Origin: Sipunculus nudus
Taxonomy: Eukaryota; Annelida; Sipuncula; Golfingiida; Sipunculidae
Reading direction: 5' to 3'
NCBI GenBank assembly: GCA_026874595.1
Contig: CM049316.1
Location: forward strand, 5,036,339 to 5,100,338
Length of the DNA stretch: 64,000 nucleotides
Part shown: positions 1-12,206 of the stretch, one piece after another
How the letters are laid out: each line of letters starts with the position of its first letter
Position numbering within the stretch: position 1 is the first letter of the stretch
Made by a program: the position numbers and the translations under genes
The notes under the pieces: model-generated
Told to the model about the DNA's origin: nothing
Seen by the model: the letters and a program-made list of their open reading frames with translations, nothing else
The model's database searches: none

Positions 1-201
1 AAACTTCAAAACATCGCGATGGTTGAAATAATCAATGATTCTGTATAAACATATCCCTTAATTGCGTGATGCGTGCGGGGTAAGGAAGGGTACGGAGAAT
101 CGATCTGGAAAAAAAGATACGAGATACATAAATAAAAAAAGATAGAGAAATACTCACACGCACACACACACTCAAATATATGTGTATGCATATATACATA
201 T

Positions 202-204
<3 letters not shown>

Positions 205-245
<41 letters not shown>
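205..245. repeat. (TA)n microsatellite
   Basis: Uninterrupted AT dinucleotide run of about 40 bp, preceded by a short CA-rich stretch near 155-172. Any open frame through it is low-complexity. Confidence 0.95.
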
Positions 246-248
<3 letters not shown>

Positions 249-430
249 TAAACATATATATTATAGATTATATACCGTTAATTTCTGTCACACAATTGCT
301 CTTGTCTAAACAGGCACACACACCGAGAGAAATGACGCAAGCTTCATGGTCTGCAAACAGTTTTGGTATCTTACCACCAGTGGTTGAGAATTAATTAACA
401 TAATTTCCTGGTCTGTGATGTCGCTAATTG

Positions 431-442
431 CCCCCCCCCCTT

Positions 443-486
<44 letters not shown>
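431..486. repeat. Poly-C tract plus (TC)n microsatellite
   Basis: Ten C residues (431-440) followed by TTTCTTTC and an uninterrupted TC run (about 449-486). Confidence 0.95.
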
Positions 487-488
<2 letters not shown>

Positions 489-851
489 AGAGGAGAATGT
501 ATTACGGATATAAAAGTCGGCAACCTTACAATGGCCAGGTTCCCGAAATATCATTAACACAATAAATTTTAAATCACATGAACCTCAGTTTATAAATACA
601 ACAGATATTACAAACATAAAATACGTGCGTGTAATCACAAAGGTATATTAACATATAGAATACTTAATTTTCCTTGTTTTCTTAATTACCTTATAATATT
701 TATTATCTTTCTTTCCAATTATTTGTTGTGTTCTTATAATTATCGGTTGTTAACATAGACAAAAAATTCTTTTCTTGCTTTGTGATACAAAATTCCACGT
801 GCATTATTAACAATTGTTTTATGATTTAGAAATAACACTGGAATAACCTAC

Positions 852-902
852 CATGTTGTAATCGTAAGCCCTTTCACAACAACAATCATGAAAACCTGGA
901 TA
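852..902 (-). other. Exon-like segment with splice sites (copy 1)
   Basis: On the minus strand CTTTGCAG precedes and GTAGGTT follows a 51-nt segment that is open in one frame for 17 codons (YPGFHDCCCERAYDYNM). The equivalent place in the neighbouring repeat copy is also bounded by an acceptor and a donor. No protein family is recognised; it could be a small coding exon, a UTR exon or chance. Confidence 0.25.
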
Positions 903-1319
903 CTGCAAAGAGAAAGAATGGATGGGTGACTAATATATTCTGTACTTGGTGATAATTAATCAACGCAACACCTGGTTAATTAGAAATGCCTTCAACGAAT
1001 GTGTCATTAAGCCTGACCACACCTTGAGAGACTCAGTTTTGTCCATCATGCCCATATGTATTGTCAAACACAAATACTAAAGTTTCCAAAACGTAATCAA
1101 AATATAATACATATGTGTGCATTGGATTACATCGATATATCAATACAACAAATATGTAACCTTATCTTCTCTTTGAAATGTATTATTTTGTATGTTCCTC
1201 ATAATCAAAACAAAACACAGACATAACAATCTTAGATTATTGCTTTGTGATACACAATTTCCTGTGTATCATTATCCCTTGACACGTTACAGTTTAGGAA
1301 TAACTCTGGAATAACTTAC

Positions 1320-1405
1320 CATAATCGTCAGCCCTATCCAAATGAATAAAATCCTTTCTTCTTTTTCATTTGCACTCTTGCAAGCCAGGCAGATGAATCT
1401 GGTTA
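1320..1405 (-). other. Exon-like segment with splice sites (copy 2)
   Basis: The minus strand shows CTTTGCAG, then 86 nt, then GTAAGTTATT, a strong donor. One frame is open for 28 codons. It is homologous in position to the 852-902 segment but 35 nt longer, with a different length modulo three, so the two are not interchangeable coding exons. A CAG|GTAAG donor on the same strand at 1904-1906 could close an upstream untranslated exon. Whether any of this is transcribed is unknown. Confidence 0.25.
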
Positions 1406-1906
1406 CTGCAAAGAAAATGAATAGTTGTGTGACTTTAGTGAAGTCTACGTTTGATAATTATAAGTCAACATAAAAACACCTTAAGTCAATGAGCAATTGA
1501 GCGTGACCAAACATTAAGAGAGCCCATCAATAATTTGTCTAATAACGGATAGAGTATTGTAAACACTCTACAAGATCCTATGAATGTAATACATGTATAT
1601 TCATCCAGCTTGTTAAGTTTCAATCACTGATGCCGATTTACAATTTTGTTTGGTGACTGGTGTTTAAAAGTGATCACTTTACAATGCTGGAGTTTCTAAT
1701 TCAATTTGTCCGAACTGGTATTACTGCAAAAATTCATGCACGCAATAGCATGTATATCACCGGTCTTTATCCTCGTTTAGATTAAGTGAACGTAAATTCG
1801 TTCGCAGACAGAGACTAATTGAGTACATTAAGTCGCTTGGCAGATATTTTCTAGACAGATAGCTTTGACATTCTCCACTTGAAAATATATAAACATAGGT
1901 CTTACC

Positions 1907-2100
1907 TGATACTGTTTCATCTTCTCATATCTCGGAAGACCAAACATCCGACCATTGAACAGTTGTCCTCATTAGTTCAAACAATTGCGCATGCACGTCC
2001 TAATCATCGGGACATCCGGTCAAAACAAAGGATCCATCTGAAACCTCATTATGAGTTATGGTCATGGCACAAACCTCCAAGTTGCCAGATGGAATCTCCT
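1907..2100. other. No gene recognised
   Basis: Contains short open frames without family features. On the minus strand it ends in a perfect CAG|GTAAG donor at 1904-1906, so it could be a 5' untranslated exon of a gene leaving the window to the left. Confidence 0.2.
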
Positions 2101-2112
2101 TACGGAGGAAAG

Positions 2113-2190
2113 AGTTCCAGAAAGAACCATGGTTCTATCCAGAACCATGTGAGTTCTTAAAAGAACCATCAAGAACTTTTTTAGAGTGCA
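2113..2190. repeat. AGAACC palindromic cluster
   Basis: The 14-bp perfect palindrome AGAACCATGGTTCT (about 2126-2139) is followed by further AGAACC and GTTCT copies, including GTTCTTAAAAGAAC. It may be a MITE or foldback remnant; no target-site duplication was found. Confidence 0.5.
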
Positions 2191-2199
2191 TACTCTGTC

Positions 2200-4920
2200 T
2201 TAACAGGGCTATACAGCTGCTTTATCTTGTTAGTTCTTGTTCTTGTCATTGTTTTAAATCTAAAACCTTCTGGTTAGACCGAAAGTTGCTCTATCGATCA
2301 AAATGGCGTTTTTATTATTGTTCTTAATCTTCTGGCTGTTTCACTACGAACAATAATGCTGGTGACCTATTGCCCGAACGGTTACATATGTGATCAGCGA
2401 CGCCTGCATGTAGCTCCTGAACTTTCTTTGTGATGTATAACACTGTTTGATGTAAAAACTTAAAGTTCCGTTAAAATGATAGGAGTTAAACTTGAAAAGT
2501 GTTTAAACTAAAATAGAATTCAACTATGAATCATGTTATCATGATTTGTTTGTTATTGTAATGATTCTCTTATAAAAAGAGACTTTATAGCAAGTTTGAT
2601 TAGTATCAGATAATATAAGATACCAAGATAAAGGCTGCCTTCGATGCACTGGACTTTATATTTTATGAATAAATTCAATTATCTTGGAGGCATTGCCTTC
2701 AACTTGGCAATGTTATAAACATTTAAAGTAATGGGTTTCTTTGGTTATACATTTCTGTTGGTAAATATGTTTGTTTTTAAATATATTTAATACCACCTTA
2801 TTTCTTATAGGTAGTATAGATGGTTTTTGATAAGCCACGGTTGAGTTAAACCAGTAATCTAACATGTTTTTAGGTTCCAAGAGAATTTTTTAAATATTCT
2901 GTATGTTCTTTCCACTATAAAGTGGATTTGATGTAGATTGAAGGATATAAAACAATCAGTTAAATATTTGACATAGTCTTCACTAGCATAACAAGGCCCT
3001 TTATTTATATATGGTTACTCTAAGACAATATCATTATCTACATAAGGATCACTTTCTAATTACTACTTAGTCCTGTTGAAAAAACACTCGTTGATATTTT
3101 GATGGATGCAAATTTGCAAATTTCCAAGACAAGATGTGTTTTTACACATTGCAGGTTTTTTTCCTGCCAGTAGTCCAAATGCTAGTGGATCAGTTTGTCT
3201 GGACTAACCTTTCCTAATTCAAGGAACATTTGTCATTTAAAAGAATAGCTTCTGTTTTGTTTTTAGGAAGATCCATTTTTCAAAGTGCCTCAACATTACT
3301 CTCATTCTGTTTACGACCTTGATCAGTAAGCACATAACAAAAAGTGTGTCTCATTAAACACCTTTGATAAATTTGTTGTATTATGACTGAGATTTGAAAA
3401 CTTACTGTTCCAAAGGCATATTTTGGGCGGCTATCTTATTCTTCCTTAAATTTGCAAAGACCACAATTTCAACGAAAGACATATCTTCATTCGGGGTATA
3501 CATAGGTATTGTAGACCACTTCCCTGTCGTCTCACGTGCATACGGCAAGAGGTGACACAATAAACAAATATTAATATGTAGGCATGTCCTCTGCCGCCAT
3601 AAACCAATCATTTTTTTGTAAACATCGACGGTATTTTGCAGACGTTTTTCGTCAAATTACAGTTCCTAATGTGGCATCAGACCATCTGTGATGCAATGAG
3701 AACTCATAAAACCATTTACTTTATTTGATGTCTTGGTATACGGACTGCACGCGGGTTCTTTAACATTAAACGATATCATCACGATACAACGGCTTTTATT
3801 TTAGCCATTTCAATTTTACGGTAAAGACACTACGTTCATAAAGATATCACAACACCGGTCGTTATCAAATGAAAAGATCTGCAGCTATTAACAAATAGCT
3901 TTCGTGTATACGTAAATTTCCACTTTGATGTTGTAGATCGTTCTACTATTTCTTAAATGAGAATTAATGCTTTAAAATGCTCAAAATGCAGTAATTATCG
4001 GCGAGACTGATGAAAACCCACATATATGGTGATTTTAATATTGATATTTCACAAGCGTGCGTTTAATGTGAGTCTAGTTCATTGGCACTTTAACAAGCAG
4101 CAAAGAATAATATTATGGCACCTTACATGGATTACTATTATTTTTATTTCAATAAACATAGGAATTTTGTTTAAAATTACACGGGTCTCCATGATATCCA
4201 TTGATAAAACGTATAACTGGAACGGTTTTATATATATATATATATATAAATTCTGGATTACCAGATTCGGAATGTTACCAGGATCCGTATCAAAATTTGT
4301 TGTCTGCTACGTCAGCGATACATAAAAAATCAGTGACAGATCGAGATTCAGTGCGACGGAGAAACGGAAACGGTACAAGATTGTCTTGATGTTACAGGAA
4401 GTAGCACGGGTTTTCCTAAATGCACGCCGCCTCATATAGTCATAGGTTCACTGAGCCCGTCTTTATTGGTGACAATAGTACCTCAGTACCTTTGGATGAC
4501 CAAGTAGAGTACACTGGTCTTAATGACATGTCAGACATGTCCTAACAAGATTCACTTTGTAAAGTGCTTGTTTAACCAAAATCAAATTTATTTACGAATT
4601 CTTTAAAAACTGGCAGGTTACTTGCTGTACATATGTGAGTTGTAACCAACGGTCACCTTTATGGTGAAGTATTAGTGATAAGTCTGGATCTCCAACATGC
4701 GGCGTATGGATTAATCACCTCTAGCTGCACCTACCAACCCTATAAGTATCTAGTCAGTCAACGTGTATGATTACCAATGTCTAACATGTGGTTTTTTTAG
4801 CGGTCAGTGGCAGGGATACAGTGCCATAAATTAGTAATAGTTATTTTGGATGTAAAAAGCAAACAGAAAAGTCTTACTAACCTGGGGATGTGTGTGTTAT
4901 CCACATTATCCTATGGACGG

Positions 4921-4982
<62 letters not shown>

Positions 4983-6200
4983 AATAATTATGTGAATATA
5001 TCCTGGACCAATAAAAACGATATCACCTTTGTTCGTCATTGCTATTGGTGTGAACCAAGAGAGCCTTTGGACTTATCTGGTCTCGATGACCTAGGGTGAT
5101 CCGTTGTGTGAAACATTCCTCAACAGTAAGTCTATGCAAACTCATAACGGAAAATGTCCTACAAGATCACAGTGTGACTTTCGCGTAAAATTGTGTGACA
5201 AGCTAAGACAGGCCCTATCAGCTGATAGTACCCTATGAGTATGTATCTTACAGGAGGCGTGCTATACCAGGTACCGAAGGGTAACCTGAGACTGATAGTT
5301 ATTACTTTTTGCCTTAAGTTTCATGAAAATAGGATAGGTAATTATGATGTTTCGGGTTGTATTAAATATTTTATGCAAGTGTGGCAATCCTATTAGCTAT
5401 AGCTACCATTATCCTAGACGCAGTAACCGTCTCTATACAGACGGAGAGCACTGCATGGATTCTAATAGTGCCCTGTATGATATTATTAAATATCCGCCTT
5501 TGGCCAAATAACCAATCATCATTTAGCTAACAAACCGTTAACTACGACACCTTACTTGTTCTCTCGCTTAAATAAGAAAATGAAACAGATCATATTGGGG
5601 CAAAGTTAGGAAGCTATGCCAGGAAGATTCTAACTAGACATGAGATGTTGTTTTAAGTCCTTCTGACTGACTGTTAGGTTTCAGGCTCATTCATCATGGA
5701 AATCCAAGCATAAGATTAACTGCCTGGCCCCTTTAAAAGCGCCATCTAGTGACTTAACCAGAAAGGAATGGCTCCAACCTGCACATTTTCTTGTTTTAAC
5801 TTATAAGAAATGGTTTACAAACACAATTATAAAGATCAACGTTTGCTTATTTAAAGCTTATTATAAGATTTATTTAAAAAGCTGTGTCCTCGCTCGCACT
5901 ATAATATTTTTATAGAGTGCTTGTAAGCCTAACTGGCAGGCTTACAACGTAGGCTACTATTATCCTGACTGGAAGGGGATCGGCTTTCAAATTACCGAAC
6001 CAGATAACACAGTTATCCAGCCTTCTGTTATTGGACTACCCACTTCATTTAAGCTTTTAATGTTATGTCTGTTTATTATAATTCGGATAACGAAGTAAAT
6101 TAAGCCGGTATACCTTTTAAACGGGTAGTTGATATTCAATATTAATTCTGGTGAATATATTCATACTATTTTCATTGTGTTTTTATCTTTATCTGTTCAG
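2200..6200. other. Gene-free stretch with microsatellites
   Basis: No open frame shows a recognisable domain or splice-supported structure. It contains (TA)n runs at 4224-4250 and 4921-4979 and a small hairpin near 5922-5945 (GTAAGCCT, spacer, AGGCTTAC). Otherwise nothing is assigned. Confidence 0.6.
4921..4979. repeat. (TA)n microsatellite
   Basis: Nearly uninterrupted TA run of about 58 bp. A shorter one lies at 4224-4250. Confidence 0.95.
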
Positions 6201-6364
6201 TCAAAGGCTGGCTAGTGATCCCTGGCTAACTCTTTCTTCTTGGCAGTGATCGTTTTGATAGCTGCTTGGTCGACCGTTCTGTGGAGATGGATCCAAATTA
6301 GTCCACCAGATGTCGCACATGTCAGGTTAGACGTCTGCTGCATTGATTTTATGACATTCCTGTG

Positions 6365-6500
6365 ATGGCTGTTACTCCGCGGGAAGTAATGGTACAAAAT
6401 GTTTACTTTCAGAATACAGAACAACAATACATTCATGGAATGTCTGCACGTGTCCAGACAATAATTGAACCTTGAGAGAACTAATGACGCATATCCGGAT
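6365..6500 (-). pseudogene. GPCR TM7 fragment (pseudogene remnant)
   Basis: The minus-strand translation contains YCLDTCRHSMNVLLFC, which lines up with YTCSYSFNVLLYC of the intact receptor at 11148-12206. The DNA also aligns: TTGAGAGAA, CAGACAAT, and the ACAACAnTACATT block occur in the same order and spacing. Only the end of TM6/TM7 and the start of the tail are visible. No start codon or other helices are present, so this is a third, strongly truncated member of the local GPCR cluster. Confidence 0.7.
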
Positions 6501-6704
6501 AACAAAAGAACCATTAGGGAAGTTTGTCAAAACGGATCAATTTGAAAAACCAACTACATTGTATTTTGATATATGAACTTTATCCAAAAATAAGCAAAAG
6601 AGAAAAACATACAAATAATCCCCATTACCTAAAGTGTATTATTATTACCATTCAGATAAACAGTAAGAATCCAACATTCTTGATGAGGTGCCAGGAATTC
6701 TGTC

Positions 6705-7330
6705 TTATAAACGAGTAGTTGCAATTATTTTCACGGACTTGTTTGTGTGGTCTTTCTTTCTACTGCCCTTCTACTTAGGGTGATCACTGCTGCATAGTCA
6801 CCGGACTAGACTCACAGTGTTTCTTCTGAATGTTGAACCACCATATAATACAAAAGTTTATTGAGGGAGTAACTGCACATGTACAGACAATGAAGGATCT
6901 TTGAGAGAATTTACACTGCCGGGCTCGTGTTCTAAAAATCATATGTGATGGCTCAAGTAATTGCGTACGGTAGATGCATGGTGACATAAGACAATGTAAT
7001 AAGCAGCAAAAGTTTTGTAATTCTCTTCTCTTGGAGGATTCATGTTTCTTTCCTTCTGTCCTGGTGTTCCTTTAAAATAACATGACGGTATACATCCAAT
7101 TATAACTGATACATATAATAATTTGATGAAGATATCATCTCCCAAATCGTATAAATGTGAGTCATCTTCAAAATTTTCACACGAATGGTTGGTGCAGCTG
7201 GCAGGTGAATTGATTGCATTTGGTAGACTGCTGTTTTGTTTTGACAGCGAAGTGGCATTATCGATCGTCTCAAGAGCTGAAGACATTTTCTGCACATAAG
7301 CTGCAACCGTCCATCCAACAATAACCACAT
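6705..7330 (-). pseudogene. Rhodopsin-class GPCR pseudogene, internally deleted
   Basis: A tandem, same-strand copy of the GPCR at 11148-12206. The N-terminal part aligns (about 7086-7310): two N-linked sequons, SCENFEDDSHLYDLG against SCKDAEDASYLYVLG, then LYVSVIIGCI against LYVSVIVGCI. The copy then jumps directly to the region after the third intracellular loop; about 530 bp matching 11487-12015 of the intact gene (rest of TM1 to loop 3) are missing. The TM6-TM7-tail part (about 6705-7045) still aligns well at DNA level but is out of frame and has stops. Homology continues upstream to about 7800, so the whole unit including the promoter region was duplicated. Confidence 0.9.
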
Positions 7331-7800
7331 AAACTGATTTAAGTGAAGGTTTAAGTGACCGATAGAAGCCTCGATATCAATAAAGAGTTTTAACCTACTC
7401 CGGTTCCAACATGGTCATGTCACCTGCCAGATAAGTCCTGGTGCAATACATAGAGCATGCACGCATGTTGTTAGTATTAGTGTTTATCACCTGGCAAAAT
7501 CCGTTCTTATTCAGCAGATAATGGAACAGGTATGAATGTATGTGTTACATCCGCTTCGCTTCTTATGACTACTAACCCACAAAATGTCTGCTTTGGTGAT
7601 TAAAGCAGGGCCGTCCACTAAATACCTTGTTATGTCGTTAGCGTCATAGAACGGACAACGAATTACATGTAGTTGTTGTTTTAGGTATTTCCAAGTTCTA
7701 ACCTCACTTTCATTTCTGAGGTTATAAAGTACCCGTCTTAACGGTATATCAGCATTTATAATATTAGTTGACAATCCTTCACTCAATGATACTTTTATAT
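7331..7800 (-). repeat. Duplicated 5' flank of the GPCR pseudogene
   Basis: Matches 12540-12840 upstream of the intact GPCR. Shared blocks include AGCCnTCnTATnAATAnAGAGTTT, TTCAGCAGATA and a GnAAGTATTTnnAnGnnC block, in the same order. It marks the segmental nature of the tandem duplication and may hold a common promoter. Confidence 0.65.
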
Positions 7801-10140
7801 ACTGATTGTATTTCTTTTAGCTCAGGTTGCTTTAAATCTTAGCTTAGTGATATTTCTTGATCGTATATCAGGTCGTTGGAAACAACAAATATCGAACTTT
7901 TACTATTCTTGTTTGAAAATTCAGTCATTCAGAGCTATCACTAAAAGTTACAAAATTTATTGACTTGTTTTGCGTGAGTCACATATAAGAGATTAGCTCC
8001 AAAGTGAGGGCCTCAATGATTGTCCTTAATTGGTATGTCAACTCATATATTAACAAAAACTGGGACGCAATATAGCTTTTAGAAGAAAGAATTGGTATTG
8101 TATGAAGCATTAACATATCGTACAAAAAACAAAATGGGATAAATTATAAAAAAAAAGTTATCTATAAAAAAACAAATGTTATTTTATACACATAAATTAT
8201 TAAAAATTATAAAATTTCGCGTAAAGATTGTGAACCGTAAAGATATTGTTTTTGATATATTTAAAAAAAAAAACCTTATGAAAAATAACCAAATCAAAAA
8301 TATAAAGAATATTTCAGTTAAAATAGATCCATGTTTGCTTAAATTGGTAAAATTACTACTTTTTGCTTTCTCTGTAAACCAAGGCGAAATACCGTTGTAT
8401 CAATTTCATTATTCCAGAGAAACCCAGAAATAATATCACAAATAAAAAGTTGGCTGTTGAGTTTATATTTTACCTGAAAAAAATTAAATAGTAGCGGACG
8501 CATTCTTTACAAAGATATGGGTAAATTGTTTAACAAAGGAAGAGTTATGCACTTGATATGTTATTTATCTTGCTTAATTGGAATTTATACGCATGCAAAT
8601 TAAAAACATCTTGCAATCCTCCTGTAGTTTTCAAATATACATCGAGCAAATTTATTATATATTGAAAACAATTAAAAATAAAAACCTTACCAAATTTTAT
8701 CGGGCTAGGGATGGACCAGACCCCGAACCGGAGTCAGGCAGCATGAATCTCTATTTTCAAAGAACAAGGTTTCATATTCAGTCAAATCACGTTTATTTCC
8801 ACCGAGACTCTGATCTAACTCATATATGTGCTGACAATTTAAGATACGATAAGGCTGATTATGGTGTAATCTTCTGTGATATAATTAAATAAATTAAAAC
8901 TGAATACATTAATAATTCAGTATATTCACAATATAAATCATTATTTCGACCGAGATATTACTCATATCTAGATTTTAAATATACGCTGATAAAATATGCT
9001 TATAATAAACTTTAGATACCATATTTTATTATATTTCTGAAAGACATATAAAGAAGAACCATATAATAATCTGTCCCGGTCTCTCGGAATACTCATTTCA
9101 CAAAGAATATGCAAATAAGAAGATCTACGTCTTATATAAATACAATACGGTGATTTGAATAGAATTTGAATTTTCTGTCTTATCACAGAGATACCAAGCC
9201 AGTCTCTCCGACGCATGTAAAATTTGAATTAAAACGCTTTAAATCCAGGATAATGTGTCTTGTTTTTGTCATGTTTAATTGACAACACTGCATCCAAATG
9301 CTCATATTCGGATTTGTTCTATAAAAATGAAAATCAGTTCGCCTTGCGTGTCTTGTGACAATGAAGGGTATCCCCTATTCGGATCTTTTTCAATCTATTT
9401 AAAGGTTATGGTACTGGATTAAATAAGCGATTCATTTTGAGGCATCATCGATTATTTTGACTTGCATATGTGTTACCTTCTCACATAATGCTTCAGTCAC
9501 AAAAACTTGTACTCTGCCATTTCAATAAACACATGTTCACCCTTTGTCATCCCATGATGAAACGTATTATATCTTAGCTTTTACTAATAAAGGTGATGTG
9601 ACTAACAAAATTTTCATATACTGAGGCAGGGCCCAGATTAATTGTCCTAAACATATCTTTCATCACTTTAGTCTGCTTGAAGTGCATGGGGGTCGCACTT
9701 TAGTGATTAGTCCTGGTCACCAGGGAGCTTCCCATTTAGAAAATCAACATTGCGGCTCTGTGTAAACCCAGCTGGCAAATGAGGGACAGGTGATCTAGAC
9801 GGAAGGCGGATACACAACCTTCTGGTGTAGCCCGGACTGCAATGTGTGCCGTTAAGCCTGGGTAGGCTTTTCAGACAAGAGTTATTTTGAAAAACTCGCC
9901 AGTCTCCCAAAGGGCGTGAATAGCCCATTTTTGATGATGCAGGTCACGGGACACCCTGATTAGCGCCAGGTGAAGAACAATTTCTGTCAAGAAATTTCCT
10001 TTATATTGGTTGTTAACGTCAATGCAAGAGTAGGGTGTGAACCATCGGCCTGTGACAGTTATCATTGGTAGTTACATTTAGGAATTGAGAAAGCGCCAAA
10101 GAACTGCCTACTTCTTGTGCTCACAACCAAATCTTCGCCA
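7800..10140. other. Gene-free AT-rich stretch
   Basis: No recognisable domains, splice-supported exons or strong repeats on either strand. The longer open frames (for example 8578-8892) are compositionally ordinary non-coding AT-rich sequence. Confidence 0.55.
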
Positions 10141-10146
10141 GGCAAG

Positions 10147-10445
10147 ACGTAACAAGAGAAAATGATATGTACACAGCAATGCTCACAAATGCCTTTAATA
10201 ACAGTGACGAAGGAATAGGTCAGGAGCGGATGGTAAGCCCTTCAACATGCAAAGACTACAGGCTATCACCATGGCTGTGAATGGAGGCTCAGTGCTGGAA
10301 CTACAATACTACATACATAGTTTCTCAACTGCATGCGACAACTTAGGTTATATCAGCACGAAGAAGACCGAGTCAGGCATCCACCTACGCAACTAACTCG
10401 ATACGCAGAATCAACCACCACAGTTAATGCACAACAACTACTAAA
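10147..10445 (+). mobile_element. Non-LTR retrotransposon RT fragment
   Basis: Translated pieces match the conserved reverse-transcriptase order of a common animal LINE group, as I remember it. MYTAMLTNAF..SDEGIG is followed after a frameshift by DGKPFNMQRLQA, then by a region where the catalytic FADD/YADD segment appears deleted, then FSTACDNLGYISTKKTE. Stops and frameshifts show that it is dead. The clade cannot be fixed from this piece. Confidence 0.75.
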
Positions 10446-10960
10446 GGCTTTTAAAGTGTGCTGTCAAACATCTCTCAACAGACATTATATAAAAAAAAAA
10501 TAATTTCGGTTCCTTACCATATTCTGATGGTATTGCTACTGCTGTACAACATCGTTTGTTCAAATCATATTTTGTATGAGGAAATTATGTCTATTGACCT
10601 GGAGTCAAAGCACTGATTATGTAGAATTATAGGAGAGTTTCAAAACACTTGTTTTGGTAAAGAGTGTCTGTTGTTTTCCTTCAATGGTATACTAACAATA
10701 GTTCAAATAACATTCAATAAACTACCATACATATTTATAAGCCATGGATATTTATATACTAAACTAATACTATGTGTAGCATGTTAAAAATACAAAAGAA
10801 GATGATTTACCCTGGCTGGTACCAAAACATGTAAGTTTCGGATTCGGTCCAAGGGATATATACCCTGCTGCTATAGTTACCATGAGCTTTGTTTGGGTTG
10901 GCGTTTGCGCGAGCGCGTGTGGTCCGGAGAGACAGGCAATTATCACACCTTAAAAGTGAT

Positions 10961-10971
10961 GGGGGGGGGGG
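10961..10971. repeat. Short poly-G tract
   Basis: G run of about 10 between the RT scrap and the GPCR 3' end. Nothing else is recognised between 10450 and 11060. Confidence 0.7.
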
Positions 10972-11071
10972 TAGAAACATATTGTACAATATAATACTAA
11001 TGCTAATTCATGCCCTTTGGTCTCATCTTTAGAAATTCAGAATACGGGAAAACATGCAAATATACCCCATT

Positions 11072-11077
11072 ATTTAA
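11072..11077 (-). terminator. Candidate poly(A) signal for the GPCR
   Basis: Minus-strand ATTAAA variant about 70 nt after the GPCR stop codon. It is placed plausibly, but the hexamer is common in this AT-rich DNA. Confidence 0.35.
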
Positions 11078-11147
11078 TATCCATTATCATTATTGAGAAA
11101 AATTAGAAAGAATTTATCACTTTTGGTGATATCACAGAAATACCAAC

Positions 11148-12206
11148 TTATAGACGAGTAGTATTTATTTTCACGGACGTACTTGCGTGGTCTTTCTTGC
11201 TACTGTCTTTCAGCTTAGTGTGATTACTGCGGCAAAGATACCGTACAAGGCTGAAAGTGTCTCTTCTGAATGCTGCCCCACCAATACAATACAACAGTAC
11301 ATTGAAGGAATAACTGCATGTATACAGACAATGACAGATCTTTGAGAGAATGTACACTACCGGGTCCATGTTCCTGAAATGATATGTGATGGCCCAAGTT
11401 ATTGCGTACGGTAGATGCATGGTGACATTTGACAGTGTAATAAGCAGCAGAAATTTTGTAATTTTCTTCTCCTGAAGACTTCTTGCTGGATTCGGTGTAT
11501 ACGCGACGTCAAGCCTGACGGACGCATTTGATAGTGTGCTTATGGTAAGCACCGAAAATATGATTATGACGAGACTGAACAAAAAGTTACAAAGGCCAAT
11601 ATGTAACGCAACAACATATACAAAATAAACTTCCCGATAATTCGGGTTTACAAAGCAACCATCTTCATAGACATGAGCAAATGCGAACCCCGATACCAGT
11701 CCTAAACTTAGGAGGACCACCACAGTTACGAATAATACAATCTTCTCGAAACTTGAAACCCAGCGACATTTGAGTGGGTGGGCAACAGCCATATACCTGG
11801 TGATGGAGATGGTTACAATAAGAACACTTGATATCACCGATGTCGCTTCTTCAACAGTTTGACTGATGATACAAGACTGAAGGTTAAACCCAGCGAATCT
11901 GACTCTCACGGCGACCAAATACAATGTATCCGATGTAGTCAGACAGATGAGGATAAATCCAGGTACACTTTTTCTGGTGTTCTTTGAGGATAACATGACA
12001 GTGATGGCAAATAAGTTTCCTATGCATCCAACAATTACTGATACGTATAAAAAGTTGATGAAGATATTATGCCCCAAGACGTATAAATATGAGGCATCTT
12101 CTGCATCTTTGCATGAATAGTCCGTGCAGCCCCCAGGGTTTATGGTTGCAATTGGTTGACTGCTATTAATTGTGGAATTATCATACGTCTCAGGAGCAAA
12201 AGACAT
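11148..12206 (-). CDS. Rhodopsin-class (class A) GPCR, probably neuropeptide-type
   Basis: An intronless 352-residue receptor. The start is taken at ATG 12206 (MSFAPE); the upstream in-frame TTG codon is not used. It has an N-terminal extracellular tail with two sequons (N10, N14) and seven hydrophobic segments at about 49-71, 82-103, 115-136, 155-177, 194-220, 247-271 and 287-310. Family landmarks are GN in TM1 (N64), D93 in TM2, Cys112 pairing with Cys184 of loop 2, Pro266 in TM6 (HLPY), and N302-V-L-L-Y306 in TM7, then a basic tail with Cys325. Several class A positions are changed: DRY is TRY (136-138), TM4 has no Trp, TM5 has no Pro, TM6 lacks CWxP Trp, and NPxxY has Val for Pro. The general look is that of invertebrate peptide (FMRFamide-receptor-like) GPCRs. 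Ligand and G protein are unknown. Two broken relatives lie downstream on the same strand. Confidence 0.93.
   Translation of the reverse strand: MSFAPETYDNSTINSSQPIATINPGGCTDYSCKDAEDASYLYVLGHNIFINFLYVSVIVGCIGNLFAITVMLSSKNTRKSVPGFILICLTTSDTLYLVAVRVRFAGFNLQSCIISQTVEEATSVISSVLIVTISITRYMAVAHPLKCRWVSSFEKIVLFVTVVVLLSLGLVSGFAFAHVYEDGCFVNPNYREVYFVYVVALHIGLCNFLFSLVIIIFSVLTISTLSNASVRLDVAYTPNPARSLQEKKITKFLLLITLSNVTMHLPYAITWAITYHFRNMDPVVYILSKICHCLYTCSYSFNVLLYCIGGAAFRRDTFSLVRYLCRSNHTKLKDSSKKDHASTSVKINTTRL

Larger units (their letters stand above)
775..1540. repeat. Diverged direct repeat, two copies about 465 bp apart
   Basis: Copy 1 (about 775-1050) and copy 2 (about 1238-1540) share, in the same order, CTTTGTGATAC, TAACnCTGGAATAAC, ATAATCGTnAGCCCT on one copy against TAATCGTAAGCCCT on the other, TACTGCAAAGA, and a final AAGCCTGACCA or GAGCGTGACCA block. 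Indels separate the copies, so this is an old segmental duplication. Each copy contains an exon-like segment on the minus strand, listed separately. Confidence 0.7.
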
